Assembly: GCF_020076305.1 (NCBI RefSeq)
Contig: NZ_JAIQXE010000002.1
Location: 682,001 to 746,000, forward strand
Length of the DNA: 64,000 bases
Reading direction: 5' to 3'
Source of the DNA: Flavihumibacter profundi
GTDB taxonomy: Bacteria > Bacteroidota > Bacteroidia > Chitinophagales > Chitinophagaceae
Below the pieces are notes generated by a model. That model did not search any database. It was not told where the DNA came from and saw only the letters and a list, made by a program, of their open reading frames with translations. Shown here one piece after another: positions 8,533 to 17,382 of the stretch. The translations under genes were made by a program, and so were the position numbers. The stretch's first letter is position 1. The number at the start of each line of letters is the position of its first letter.

Positions 8533-9504
8533 GTGGTTTCTAAGGTTGCAATTGTTACAGGAGTTACGGGACAAGATGGTGTTTATCTATCAAAACTACT
8601 TATAGATAAGGGATATAAAGTAATTGGGCTAATTAGAAACTCTGCAAAAGATGAAATAAAAAGATTTCAATACTTAGGCATTGAATCGAAAATTATTTTC
8701 GAATCTTGTGATTTAACAGATATCTCACAAGTAATTTATTTATTACGAAAGTATAATCCTTCAGAATTTTACAATTTGGCCGCACAAAGCTCAGTTGGTT
8801 TATCTTTTTCTCAGCCAATCGGGACAATTCAATTTAATATTATTTCTGTATTGAATGTTCTTGAAGCGATAAAAATAATTCAAATTCCTGTAAAATTTTA
8901 CCAGGCCTCGAGTAGTGAGATGTTTGGTAAGGTTTCAAATTTGCCCTTGACGGAATTTACACCTTTTCATCCATTGAGTCCATATGCTGTTTCAAAAGCA
9001 TCAGCACATTGGATTGCTAATAATTATAGAGAAGCATTTGGCATATTTACTACTTGTGGAATATTATTTAACCATGAATCTTATTTGAGAAAAGATAACT
9101 TTTTTGTTAAAAAGGTAATCTCAGATTCTATTGGAATAAAATACTTTGGGCGAAAAAATCTAATTGTTGGCAATATTGACGTTAAACGTGATTTTGGATA
9201 TGCCCCAAGGTATGTAGAAGCAATGTGGTTAATGCTTCAGCAAGATAAACCTAGTGATTATTTAATATGCTCTGGCCGATCAATTTCTTTGAGGCGAATA
9301 ATAGAATGCGTATTTGATTATTTAAATATCTCATTAACAAAACTTCAAATTTCAGAAGAATTATTTAGACCAACAGATATTGTTGATATCTACGGAGAAA
9401 ATAAAAGAGCGAAAATTGAATTAGGATGGGATTATGACTTAGATTTTGAGGATGTAATTGAAGAATTGATTAGAGAAGAGCTTAAAAATATGAATACTCC
9501 TTAA
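8533..9504 (+). CDS. GMD-like NAD(P)-dependent short-chain dehydrogenase (extended SDR)
   Basis: The 323-residue protein has the Rossmann motif GVTGQDG (10-16), SSSEM at 126-130 and Tyr151-Lys155 in YAVSK, the usual SDR catalytic set. The phrase NHESYLRKDNFF corresponds to [11 protein letters not shown] in GDP-mannose 4,6-dehydratase, so it is a GMD relative. It is shorter than and diverged from the canonical gmd at 32449. It could act on a GDP- or other NDP-hexose as dehydratase, epimerase or reductase (for example an Rmd-like 4-reductase). The start is GTG at 8533, 3 bases after the previous stop. The family is sure, the reaction is not. Confidence 0.8.
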   Translation: MVSKVAIVTGVTGQDGVYLSKLLIDKGYKVIGLIRNSAKDEIKRFQYLGIESKIIFESCDLTDISQVIYLLRKYNPSEFYNLAAQSSVGLSFSQPIGTIQFNIISVLNVLEAIKIIQIPVKFYQASSSEMFGKVSNLPLTEFTPFHPLSPYAVSKASAHWIANNYREAFGIFTTCGILFNHESYLRKDNFFVKKVISDSIGIKYFGRKNLIVGNIDVKRDFGYAPRYVEAMWLMLQQDKPSDYLICSGRSISLRRIIECVFDYLNISLTKLQISEELFRPTDIVDIYGENKRAKIELGWDYDLDFEDVIEELIREELKNMNTP

Positions 9505-9521
9505 TTTTAATTATTTATACG

Positions 9522-10751
9522 ATGACTGAACGGAGTAAAAAGAAGGTTTTAATTATAATGCCCTATGATAATATATACCCCCCCAAAAATGGTGGTATGA
9601 TTAGATGTTATAATCTATTTAAGCAATGGAGTAAATTGTATTTTGTCGATGCAATTGTACATCAGGACATAAGCAGAGTTGAAGATAGCTTCACTAAGAA
9701 TAACGAGTTTGAATATACTACCGTTTACAGTACATCGGATAAAGGAAACATTAGAAAGAATGAAACTAGTAGATTTAGAAAATATTTGAATGCAATTAGA
9801 TATAGGATTATTACCCGCAGATTCAATACAATTACAGATTCTTCTTTTCTAAAACTTTATCCAATTTTAATAACATTATTGAGAAAATTTAAATATGACG
9901 CGATTATTCTTGAAAATCTTGGGTTAATATCCCAAGTAGACTTTTTTAAAAGACATCAACCAAATGCAATAATAATATACGATGCATACAATGTTGATTC
10001 ATTATTAGAAAAGCAGATTAATCCTTCTAAAGATAATAAGGCATTGTGGCGAAAGCTAGAAGAAACTGAATCTGCTCTTCATAAAAATATTGATATACTA
10101 CTTTGTTGTAGTGAAAATGATAAGGCTATTTTTCAGAAACTAAATAGTGGAAAATTGGAAAATATATTTGTTGTGCCTAATGGTGTTGATATAGAGAAAT
10201 TTAAGTATAGAGGAGATGTGATGGTGAATTCAATGAAGAAAATACTTTTTTGTGGAAGTCTTGATTACAGACCAAATAAAGAAGGATTACTTTGGTTCTA
10301 TGAAAAAATTTGGCCATTAATTAGAGAAATGGATAGCGAAATAAAACTCGTAATAGTTGGTCGAGGGAATAAGGATGATTATAAATTGTTAATTAAGGAT
10401 AATTCAGTTGACTTTGTGGGTGAAGTTGAAGAGCTCTATCCTTATTATCATGATTGTTGCATTTCAATTGCCCCATTATTAAGCGGTAGTGGTACACGGC
10501 TGAAGATACTTGAAGCAATGAGTTTTGGAACGCCTGTAATTTCTACTGAAATTGGAGCAGAAGGAATTTTATATAATAATGGAATAAATATTTTGATTGC
10601 AAATAAGCCAACAGAGTTCGCTAATAAAATTATTGAACTAACTAGAAATGCTCAATTAATTAATGAATTAAGCTATAATGGCAGGAAATTAGTAGAAGAT
10701 ACATATTCATGGGATAAGATAGGCTTTACTCTTGGCCAAGTATTTAACTGA
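9522..10751 (+). CDS. GT4-family glycosyltransferase
   Basis: This is a 409-residue GT-B fold enzyme. The C-terminal donor domain has ILFCGSLDYRPNKEGLLWF, then SGTRLKILEAMSFGTPVIST, the usual E-x7-E-like region of GT4 enzymes. The N-terminus IIMPYDNIYPPKNGGMIRCY resembles sugar-transfer PEP-CTERM/Wcs-type GT4 proteins. It should act in the cytoplasm on the growing repeat unit. The start ATG at 9522 follows a 17-base gap. Two bases separate it from the acyltransferase gene. Confidence 0.88.
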   Translation: MTERSKKKVLIIMPYDNIYPPKNGGMIRCYNLFKQWSKLYFVDAIVHQDISRVEDSFTKNNEFEYTTVYSTSDKGNIRKNETSRFRKYLNAIRYRIITRRFNTITDSSFLKLYPILITLLRKFKYDAIILENLGLISQVDFFKRHQPNAIIIYDAYNVDSLLEKQINPSKDNKALWRKLEETESALHKNIDILLCCSENDKAIFQKLNSGKLENIFVVPNGVDIEKFKYRGDVMVNSMKKILFCGSLDYRPNKEGLLWFYEKIWPLIREMDSEIKLVIVGRGNKDDYKLLIKDNSVDFVGEVEELYPYYHDCCISIAPLLSGSGTRLKILEAMSFGTPVISTEIGAEGILYNNGINILIANKPTEFANKIIELTRNAQLINELSYNGRKLVEDTYSWDKIGFTLGQVFN

Positions 10752-10753
10752 AT

Positions 10754-11824
10754 ATGCAATCAAGATATATTCCTCAGTTAGATTCGTTACGTTTTTTTGC
10801 AGTTTTACTTGTGATGTTTTCCCATTGGCTGGGTGGATCATTCATAAATTACTTGCCAAATGGGTTTCTTGGTGTTACTTTTTTCTTTGTATTAAGTGGC
10901 TATCTTATTTCTTCTAATTTATTACGGAGCAAATTATCAATATTAAATGAGAATTCTACTGCATGGAAAGAGTTTGGAAATTTTTTTCTAAGGCGGGTTA
11001 TACGCATATTCCCATTATTTTATTTTGTTTTAGTTTTTTTGTATTTCATTATTCCTAATGTATATGAAGGAAATCAACAATGGTACTTTCTGTACTGCTC
11101 TAATTTTTTAATATTTATAAAGAAACAATGGCCAGGAATGCTTTCCCATTTCTGGTCTTTAGCTGTGGAAGAACAGTTTTACCTGTTTTGGCCAATTGTA
11201 ATTATTTTAGGAAACATTAAGCATTATAAAATATATTTTATCATATTAATATTAGTTTCCTTGATTTATAAAATGTATTCATTTCATGAATCAACTAATT
11301 TTTTTAATTTTTATGATGTTTTACCTTTTAGCTGTTTTGATGCTTTTGGCGTTGGTTCATTGTTGGCTCTTTTTGATACGTCTCCATTTATTACTGTTAA
11401 AAATGACTCGTTTTTTATTAAGTATAGAATTCTATTAAGCGCTATTGCTTCTATTTTATCATATGTCCTTGGGCTGTCTTTTTTGTTTGGACTTTTATTT
11501 TCAGTGTTTTCTGTATTCATTATTTGGGATACCAAGTACGAGAAATTGGGTTGGTTTAATAATATCGTTAAGCGTAGAGAACTTGTTTATTTGGGAAAAA
11601 TTAGCTATGGACTTTATGTATATCACAATTTTATTCCTTGGTTGTTAAGATGCTTTGCAGGAACTGAAATTTTGTATAAATATGATTTTGGATTTAGGAT
11701 TACACTTCCTTCGAGTAATCCAGTGTTTTTGTTTATTATTCAATTTGGCTTACTTCTTTTAATTGCATCATTATCGTGGAAATACTTAGAAAAGCCAATT
11801 TTGAGATTAAAGGCATTTTTGTAG
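10754..11824 (+). CDS. Acyltransferase-3 family membrane O-acyltransferase (OafA-like)
   Basis: The 356-residue integral membrane protein has roughly ten hydrophobic segments. It opens with YIPQLDSLRFFAVLLVMFSH, the classic Acyl_transf_3 start with the conserved Arg-Phe and His. FLRRVIRIFPLFYF and HFWSLAVEEQFYLFWP are further family landmarks. Such proteins O-acetylate or otherwise acylate surface polysaccharides at the inner membrane. With the hexapeptide enzyme at 6111 it gives the locus two distinct acylation routes. The DNA is very AT-rich here. Confidence 0.9.
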   Translation: MQSRYIPQLDSLRFFAVLLVMFSHWLGGSFINYLPNGFLGVTFFFVLSGYLISSNLLRSKLSILNENSTAWKEFGNFFLRRVIRIFPLFYFVLVFLYFIIPNVYEGNQQWYFLYCSNFLIFIKKQWPGMLSHFWSLAVEEQFYLFWPIVIILGNIKHYKIYFIILILVSLIYKMYSFHESTNFFNFYDVLPFSCFDAFGVGSLLALFDTSPFITVKNDSFFIKYRILLSAIASILSYVLGLSFLFGLLFSVFSVFIIWDTKYEKLGWFNNIVKRRELVYLGKISYGLYVYHNFIPWLLRCFAGTEILYKYDFGFRITLPSSNPVFLFIIQFGLLLLIASLSWKYLEKPILRLKAFL

Positions 11825-11841
11825 TGAGTTTATATTAAGAT

Positions 11842-12669
11842 ATGGTAAGCGTTCTTATAACTGCATATAATAGGGAAAAATATATTGAAGATTCTGTTCA
11901 AAGTATCTTAAATTCTAGATTTCAGGATTTTGAATTAATTATAGTTGACGATTGTTCTACTGATTCAACATATGAACTTTCAAATAATCTTGCAAATACC
12001 GATTCTAGAATAAGAGTATTTAGAAATGAGAGAAATTTGGGAGATTACCCTAATCGGAATAGAGCTGCAACATATGCTACTCGCAAGTATTTAAAATATG
12101 TAGATTCTGATGATAAGATTTTCCCTGAAACTTTAGGGATTATGGTGGAAGCCATGGAAACATATTCACAAGCCGCATTTTGTATTAGTGCCAGACCGCA
12201 TGAAAAATTGGAAATTTCACCTATTTTATTGAATCCTTATGAGAGCTATTACCAACATTTCTTTAAGGATGGTTTTATGGATAATGGTCCGCTTGCGGTT
12301 ATGATCAGAAGAGAATGTTTTGAAGCAATAGGAGGTTTCACTGGTAAGAGAATGATCGGAGATGTTGAATGTTGGCTAAAATTAGCATCCCGGTATCCTG
12401 TCATTAGAATAAATGGTGGATTGGTATTTTGGAGGCAGCACGAGGAACAGGAATTTAATAAAGGCTTTGATTATTATCTTGTGGAAGGATTGAGAGTTTA
12501 TGCAGAAGCATTAAATAGAAAAGATTGTCCGCTTAGTCAGGAGGAAATCCAGGTTGTTATTAAAAGAAAGAAAAAAGAACATTACAATTATCTTTTCCGA
12601 TTCCTTTTGAAAAGACAAGAGTTTAATAAGTCTCTTAGTCTTTTTAAACAACTTAGAAATATTCAATAG
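11842..12669 (+). CDS. GT2 glycosyltransferase, type A copy 1
   Basis: This 275-residue GT2 enzyme has VSVLITAYNREKYI at the N-terminus, VDDCSTDSTYEL, and VDSDD as the metal-binding motif. It is clearly paralogous to the protein at 13707: both share DFEL(I/V)IVDD, a NLGDY-NRN block, a GGF-GKRM-GD block, and WxRxHxEQExN near the end. Acceptor and donor are unknown. It alternates with the type B enzymes at 12703 and 15247, which suggests a duplicated gene pair. Confidence 0.9.
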   Translation: MVSVLITAYNREKYIEDSVQSILNSRFQDFELIIVDDCSTDSTYELSNNLANTDSRIRVFRNERNLGDYPNRNRAATYATRKYLKYVDSDDKIFPETLGIMVEAMETYSQAAFCISARPHEKLEISPILLNPYESYYQHFFKDGFMDNGPLAVMIRRECFEAIGGFTGKRMIGDVECWLKLASRYPVIRINGGLVFWRQHEEQEFNKGFDYYLVEGLRVYAEALNRKDCPLSQEEIQVVIKRKKKEHYNYLFRFLLKRQEFNKSLSLFKQLRNIQ

Positions 12670-12702
12670 AATTACATTTAACTTTTGAAACTGATAAATT
12701 AA

Positions 12703-13698
12703 ATGGATTTACCATTAGTCTCAATAATAATACCAGCATACAATGCTGAACAATACATAAAAGAATGTCTTGATTCGGTATTAAAACAGTCATGGCCAAA
12801 TATTGAAATTGTCGTTGTTAATGACGGATCAACCGATGGTACAAGCGAAATTGTATATAAGGTTTTACAAGGAAAGAATTTTATTTATCATGAACAACCA
12901 AATTCAGGATGTTCAGGAGCCAAAAACACTGGATTGCGCTTGGCTAATGGTGAATACATTCAATATCTTGATGCTGACGACCTTTTACATCGAGATAAGA
13001 TTTTTCATCAAGTTAATAGGTTGAAAAGATCTTCAATGGCAATCGCTGTGAGTAAGACCTTTTTTTTTCACTCAATTGATGAATTAAATGAAAATCCTGA
13101 ACTTGTAGAGATTGATCCTGAGTTTTTGTATGATACGGATGATACGTTTAGTTTTTTATTGAATTTATATGGAAGGAATGGCAGGAAGGGGATGATACAG
13201 CCGAATGCTTTTTTAATTCCCAGGCAATTGATAAAGAAAATTGGTGATTGGGATATGTCCATTACGCCTTCACCTGATGAAGATGGTGAATATTTTTGTC
13301 GTGCAATGCTTGCAGCTCACAGTATTGAATATACGCCTGATGCAATTAATTATTATCGTCGACCACTTTCGATAAGCAATAATCTTTCACAACAACGTTC
13401 TCCTAAACATGTATTGGGGGCTTTAAAATCTATTGACAGAAAAGTATCGCATATGGTAAATATTTCAAATACTTCAATTGTTAAAAATATTTTGTCTGAG
13501 CAATATGCCGATTTTATTTATCAGTATTATCCCCAATACAAGGATATATGCGAACTAGCCATGAATCGTATTATCGATCTTGAAACTTCAGAACGTCCTA
13601 TGGCTGGGGGTGAAAAGTTTAGAAGATTAGTTAAAGTAATTGGTTTCAAAAATGCTTTATATATGCGTAGCTTATTTTCAAATTTGTTTTCTGCTTAA
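12703..13698 (+). CDS. GT2 glycosyltransferase, type B copy 1
   Basis: This 331-residue GT2 enzyme has VSIIIPAYNAEQYI, VVNDGSTDG and the metal motif LDADD. The C-terminal half contains DEDGEYFCRAMLAAH and a YYRRP segment that is matched in the protein at 15247 (QDGEYFCRVLLHA, YYRSK). Both also end in a closely similar stretch (GG-(E/Q)(K/R)F-RLVK or KLTS, then FKNALYMR or FWGALRFR). It is therefore a paralogue of that gene. It probably adds one sugar of the repeat unit. Confidence 0.9.
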   Translation: MDLPLVSIIIPAYNAEQYIKECLDSVLKQSWPNIEIVVVNDGSTDGTSEIVYKVLQGKNFIYHEQPNSGCSGAKNTGLRLANGEYIQYLDADDLLHRDKIFHQVNRLKRSSMAIAVSKTFFFHSIDELNENPELVEIDPEFLYDTDDTFSFLLNLYGRNGRKGMIQPNAFLIPRQLIKKIGDWDMSITPSPDEDGEYFCRAMLAAHSIEYTPDAINYYRRPLSISNNLSQQRSPKHVLGALKSIDRKVSHMVNISNTSIVKNILSEQYADFIYQYYPQYKDICELAMNRIIDLETSERPMAGGEKFRRLVKVIGFKNALYMRSLFSNLFSA

Positions 13699-13706
13699 GA
13701 TTTAGA

Positions 13707-14501
13707 ATGCATTTAATAAATAATATTCCTCAGGTAAGTATTCTGATGACTTCTTATAACCGGGAGAAGTATATAGGTCAAGCAATTGAATCTGTATTAT
13801 CTTCAAGTTTTGAAGATTTTGAATTGGTAATAGTGGATGATGATTCTAAAGATGATACTGTTAAAATCGCAAATGAGTATGCTAGTGTTGATAGTAGAAT
13901 AATAATATACAAAAATGAGCATAATCTTGGTGATTATAAAAATCGGAATAAAGCTGCCTTTTTAGCAAGGGGAAGTTATCTAAAATATGTTGATGCAGAC
14001 GACTACATTTATCCCTGGGGTCTTGAGGTTATGGTAAAGTCTATGAAAAAATTTCCATATGCTGGCTGGGGTCTCTGTAATATTGGACAGCATTTGACAG
14101 AAATTTACCCAATATGCCTTGAACCAAAACAAGCATATGAATGGCATTATGGTAGCATGGGAATATTTGATAGATCACCATTATCTGCAATTATAAAGAA
14201 GGAAGCATTTGAAAAAATAGGGGGATTTTCAGGAAAGCGTATGGTTGGTGATTTTGAAATGTGGCACAAATTGGCTTTAATTTATAACGTAGTAATTATG
14301 CCAATGGGTCTAATCTGGTACAGAAAGCATGATGAACAAGAAATGAATCGATATTTTGATTTTATTGAGGACTATATTGATATCTCCATAGCATATTTAT
14401 CAGATGAGAGATGTCCGCTAGATCCAGTAGTGGCGAATAAAATTATACATGCTAAGAAAAAAGGAAAAATAAGACAAGTCATTAAAAAAATCTTTAAATA
14501 A
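13707..14501 (+). CDS. GT2 glycosyltransferase, type A copy 2
   Basis: This 264-residue GT2 enzyme has VSILMTSYNREKYI and VDADD as the metal motif. It shares long blocks with the product of 11842, including the NLGDYKNRNKAA block and GGFSGKRMVGD. Retention of both copies in one operon suggests the two now add sugars at different positions, although redundancy is possible. It lies 8 bases after the previous gene. Confidence 0.9.
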   Translation: MHLINNIPQVSILMTSYNREKYIGQAIESVLSSSFEDFELVIVDDDSKDDTVKIANEYASVDSRIIIYKNEHNLGDYKNRNKAAFLARGSYLKYVDADDYIYPWGLEVMVKSMKKFPYAGWGLCNIGQHLTEIYPICLEPKQAYEWHYGSMGIFDRSPLSAIIKKEAFEKIGGFSGKRMVGDFEMWHKLALIYNVVIMPMGLIWYRKHDEQEMNRYFDFIEDYIDISIAYLSDERCPLDPVVANKIIHAKKKGKIRQVIKKIFK

Positions 14502-14509
14502 TATTAATA

Positions 14510-15241
14510 TTGGGTTTGTTTTATAAACTTAAGCAGTTTAATAGACTGTTGCATAATCATCAAAGACTTACGTCATTGATGGAGGATGCAATTGCCTTAG
14601 CGCAATTCCAAATATTTTTGGATGACCAGGAATATTTCCCTTATTCATCAATGGCACTTCGACCATTTTCAATGGCATTTGTTTTGAATGAAATAGTTAT
14701 TAATCAAAGAAAAAATTTAATTGAATTTGGATCGGGACTTTCAACAATATTAATTGGTCGTCTTGCGAAAAGAAATAATCTGGATATTCATTGCGTTAGT
14801 ATTGATGAAAATAAAGATTGGATAGATTTTCTTCAAAAATTCATTGTAAAAGAGGGCCTTAGTAAATATATTGAACTAGTGCATGCATCATTAGCGGTAA
14901 GTAATAAATTTCAAGGTAATCATCACTGGTATAATATAAATACCTTGAAACACTTGCAATTAAAGAAATATGATTTTATTTTAGTAGATGGTCCTACTGC
15001 ATTTAATGATGACATAAAATTGAGTCGTTATTTCGCTTTTCAATATTTTCACGAATTGCTTGCTGATAATGCTGTAGTTTTTTTAGATGATGCTGGAAGA
15101 TCAGGTGAACTGGAAGTCTTAAATATGTGGAAGAATGATTTTGGTTTAAAATTTGATATTTATTCCGAAACTTTTGCAGTTTGCTATATAGGTGAATATT
15201 TTGAAGCCTGCCCAGTAAAAACCGGAAAAAGTACTATTTAA
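14510..15241 (+). CDS. Predicted class I SAM-dependent methyltransferase-like protein
   Basis: The 243-residue protein contains LIEFGSGLSTILIGRL, which looks like SAM-binding motif I. It also has an acidic strand-2 end in VSIDENKDW and a motif IV-like DFILVDGPT, followed by AVVFLDDAGRSGE. This resembles class I methyltransferases of the kind found in glycan loci. It probably modifies a sugar or repeat unit; the substrate is unknown. The reading frame begins with TTG at 14510, 8 bases after the previous stop; the first internal ATG is at 14579 and would cut about 23 residues. Confidence 0.65.
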   Translation: MGLFYKLKQFNRLLHNHQRLTSLMEDAIALAQFQIFLDDQEYFPYSSMALRPFSMAFVLNEIVINQRKNLIEFGSGLSTILIGRLAKRNNLDIHCVSIDENKDWIDFLQKFIVKEGLSKYIELVHASLAVSNKFQGNHHWYNINTLKHLQLKKYDFILVDGPTAFNDDIKLSRYFAFQYFHELLADNAVVFLDDAGRSGELEVLNMWKNDFGLKFDIYSETFAVCYIGEYFEACPVKTGKSTI

Positions 15242-15246
15242 AAATT

Positions 15247-16197
15247 ATGCGTAAGCTTGTTTCTGTTATTTTACCCTGTTATAATGCGGGACAATATCTT
15301 GACGCTTCAATTCAATCAGTTCTTGATCAATCGTGGCATAATATAGAACTTATTATTGTAGATGATGGTTCTACTGATAATAGTACATTAGTGGTGCGCA
15401 AGTACCTCTCTGAAACTGTAAAATTGATAGAGCAGGAGAATAAGGGTGCGTGCGCTGCCAGGAATATAGGATTAAATATATCAAAAGGTGAATTCATTCA
15501 ATTTTTGGATGCTGATGATATGCTGTCCCCCGGCAAGATTGAAGAACAAATGCTATTGTTGAATAATTTGGATTCCTCGGCAGTTTCGACATGCAAGTGG
15601 CAGAAATTTGAAAATCATACTAATATTTATAGTGGCAATGATTTTGCCATTTTTAAAGATTATGATGATCCCGTTAATTTACTAACTGAAATGTGGAATG
15701 CTGGTGAAATGATGCAAACCGCAGTATGGTTGACTCCTCGTGCATTATTGCTAAAAGCGGGGAAGTGGGATGAGGCTTTAAAAATAAATCAGGATGGCGA
15801 GTATTTTTGCAGGGTATTATTGCATGCAAATCAGGTTTTATTTGCAAATAATGGTAAGGTTTATTATAGGTCGAAAATTAGTGGAAGTATTACAGGAGAT
15901 CAATCATCTCGGGAAAAAGCAAATTCCTTGTTGAATAGTTATAAATCTTATGCTAAAAATATTTTGGAGGTAAGGGATACCACTGAAATAAGAAGTGCTA
16001 TAACAAAGCATTTTTATTCATTTGTATATATTTATTATAATCTGTTTCCTGACCTCGTGGAAGAAGCTGCATCATATATAACTCAGTTAGGTGAATTTCC
16101 TGCACATCAAATTGGCGGTCAAAGATTTCAAAAATTGACTTCATTATTTGGCTTTTGGGGAGCACTTCGCTTCAGGGAATTCATTAGAAACCGTTGA
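15247..16197 (+). CDS. GT2 glycosyltransferase, type B copy 2
   Basis: This 316-residue GT2 enzyme has VSVILPCYNAGQYL, VDDGSTDNS and LDADD. Blocks shared with the product of 12703 include GACAARN against GCSGAKN, DGEYFCR, and a similar C-terminal tail. It is the second B member of the alternating A-B-A-B run. It probably adds a sugar to the repeat unit in the cytoplasm. The ATG at 15247 follows a 5-base gap. Confidence 0.9.
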   Translation: MRKLVSVILPCYNAGQYLDASIQSVLDQSWHNIELIIVDDGSTDNSTLVVRKYLSETVKLIEQENKGACAARNIGLNISKGEFIQFLDADDMLSPGKIEEQMLLLNNLDSSAVSTCKWQKFENHTNIYSGNDFAIFKDYDDPVNLLTEMWNAGEMMQTAVWLTPRALLLKAGKWDEALKINQDGEYFCRVLLHANQVLFANNGKVYYRSKISGSITGDQSSREKANSLLNSYKSYAKNILEVRDTTEIRSAITKHFYSFVYIYYNLFPDLVEEAASYITQLGEFPAHQIGGQRFQKLTSLFGFWGALRFREFIRNR

Positions 16198-16209
16198 CCA
16201 AATAAGACG

Positions 16210-17379
16210 ATGAGAATTATTTATTTTTTGAGCCACCCCATTCAATATTTCACTCCACTCTTACAAAAATTGTCCTGCAATGTTCCTCTCTTTGTATACT
16301 ATTATTCTGATTCAAGTATACGAGGGGCGCTGGATAAAGGATTTGGGCGGCAAGTTAAATGGGATATTCCATTGTTAGAAGGCTATGATCATAAATTCCT
16401 GGCTTCTTTAAGAAATAAATCTGCTCCGGATAACCAGTTTTTTAGTTTAATTAATCCAGGCATTTTCAATGAAATTCGGAAGAGTGATGCAGGTGTTGTG
16501 ATGGTTAATGGTTGGTCTTATTGTAGTGATTGGCTGGTCATTATTTCTGCAAAACTGTTTGGAAAACGCATCTGGTTAAGGGCCGAAAATCCTTTAAACC
16601 AGGAAAAGAACATTAAAGGCGTAAAGAAATTTCTGAAGAAGCTTTTTTTAAAGTATATTTTATTTCGATTCTTTGTGGATAAGGCCCTTTATATTGGTAG
16701 TCAAAATAAACTATTTTTCGAATACTATGGTGTAAGAGATATAGATATGGTATACACTCCCTATTCGGTTGATAATTATTATTTTGATCAGGTTTATCAA
16801 ACTGAAACACCAAGGCTCTCACAACATAAAATTACCCTTAAGTTAACCGGCAAGAAAATTATTTTATTTTCTGGAAAATACATTCCAAAGAAAAGGCCAT
16901 TGGATCTTATAAAAGCTTTTCATATTGCTAACCAGAAAGATGCAGTATTGATAATGGTTGGTGAAGGGGAATTAAGAAATGAAATGGAGAATTATATTAA
17001 GGTTAATAACATTGATAATATAGTTCTGACTGGATTTGTAAATCAACGGGATATCCCGATTTATTACCTGGTAAGCGACATCTTTGTAATGTGCAGCGGT
17101 ATTGGTGAAACCTGGGGCCTATCGGTCAATGAAGCCATGAATTTTGCCAAACCTGTTATTATTTCAGATACTTGCGGTAGTTCTTATGACCTGGTCAGGA
17201 ACGAAGTGAACGGTTATGTTTATATGGAAGGCGATATACCTCAATTAAGTATATATATTACAGAGTTACTTGACAATGACAATAAACGGGTTCAAATGGG
17301 GCTGGAATCTAAGCGAATTATACAGAATTTTTCAAATGATGTTATTGTGCAGAATATTAAAAATATATTAGAAGCTTAA
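16210..17379 (+). CDS. GT4-family glycosyltransferase
   Basis: The 389-residue GT-B enzyme has an N-terminal acceptor domain beginning IIYFLSHPIQYFTPLLQKL. The C-terminal donor domain has ILFSGKYIPKKRPLDLI, MVGEGELRNEM and GETWGLSVNEAMNFAKPVI. The SHPIQYF opening is a recurrent feature of a subgroup of GT4 enzymes in surface-glycan loci. Donor sugar not predictable. Three bases separate it from the fucosyltransferase-like gene, so co-translation is likely. Confidence 0.88.
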   Translation: MRIIYFLSHPIQYFTPLLQKLSCNVPLFVYYYSDSSIRGALDKGFGRQVKWDIPLLEGYDHKFLASLRNKSAPDNQFFSLINPGIFNEIRKSDAGVVMVNGWSYCSDWLVIISAKLFGKRIWLRAENPLNQEKNIKGVKKFLKKLFLKYILFRFFVDKALYIGSQNKLFFEYYGVRDIDMVYTPYSVDNYYFDQVYQTETPRLSQHKITLKLTGKKIILFSGKYIPKKRPLDLIKAFHIANQKDAVLIMVGEGELRNEMENYIKVNNIDNIVLTGFVNQRDIPIYYLVSDIFVMCSGIGETWGLSVNEAMNFAKPVIISDTCGSSYDLVRNEVNGYVYMEGDIPQLSIYITELLDNDNKRVQMGLESKRIIQNFSNDVIVQNIKNILEA

Positions 17380-17382
17380 GTT

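Noticed and set aside
10732-10917. Small plus-strand open frame overlapping the acyltransferase start
   Set aside because: It runs in another frame across the start of a clear acyltransferase-3 gene and gives a hydrophobic product without homology features.
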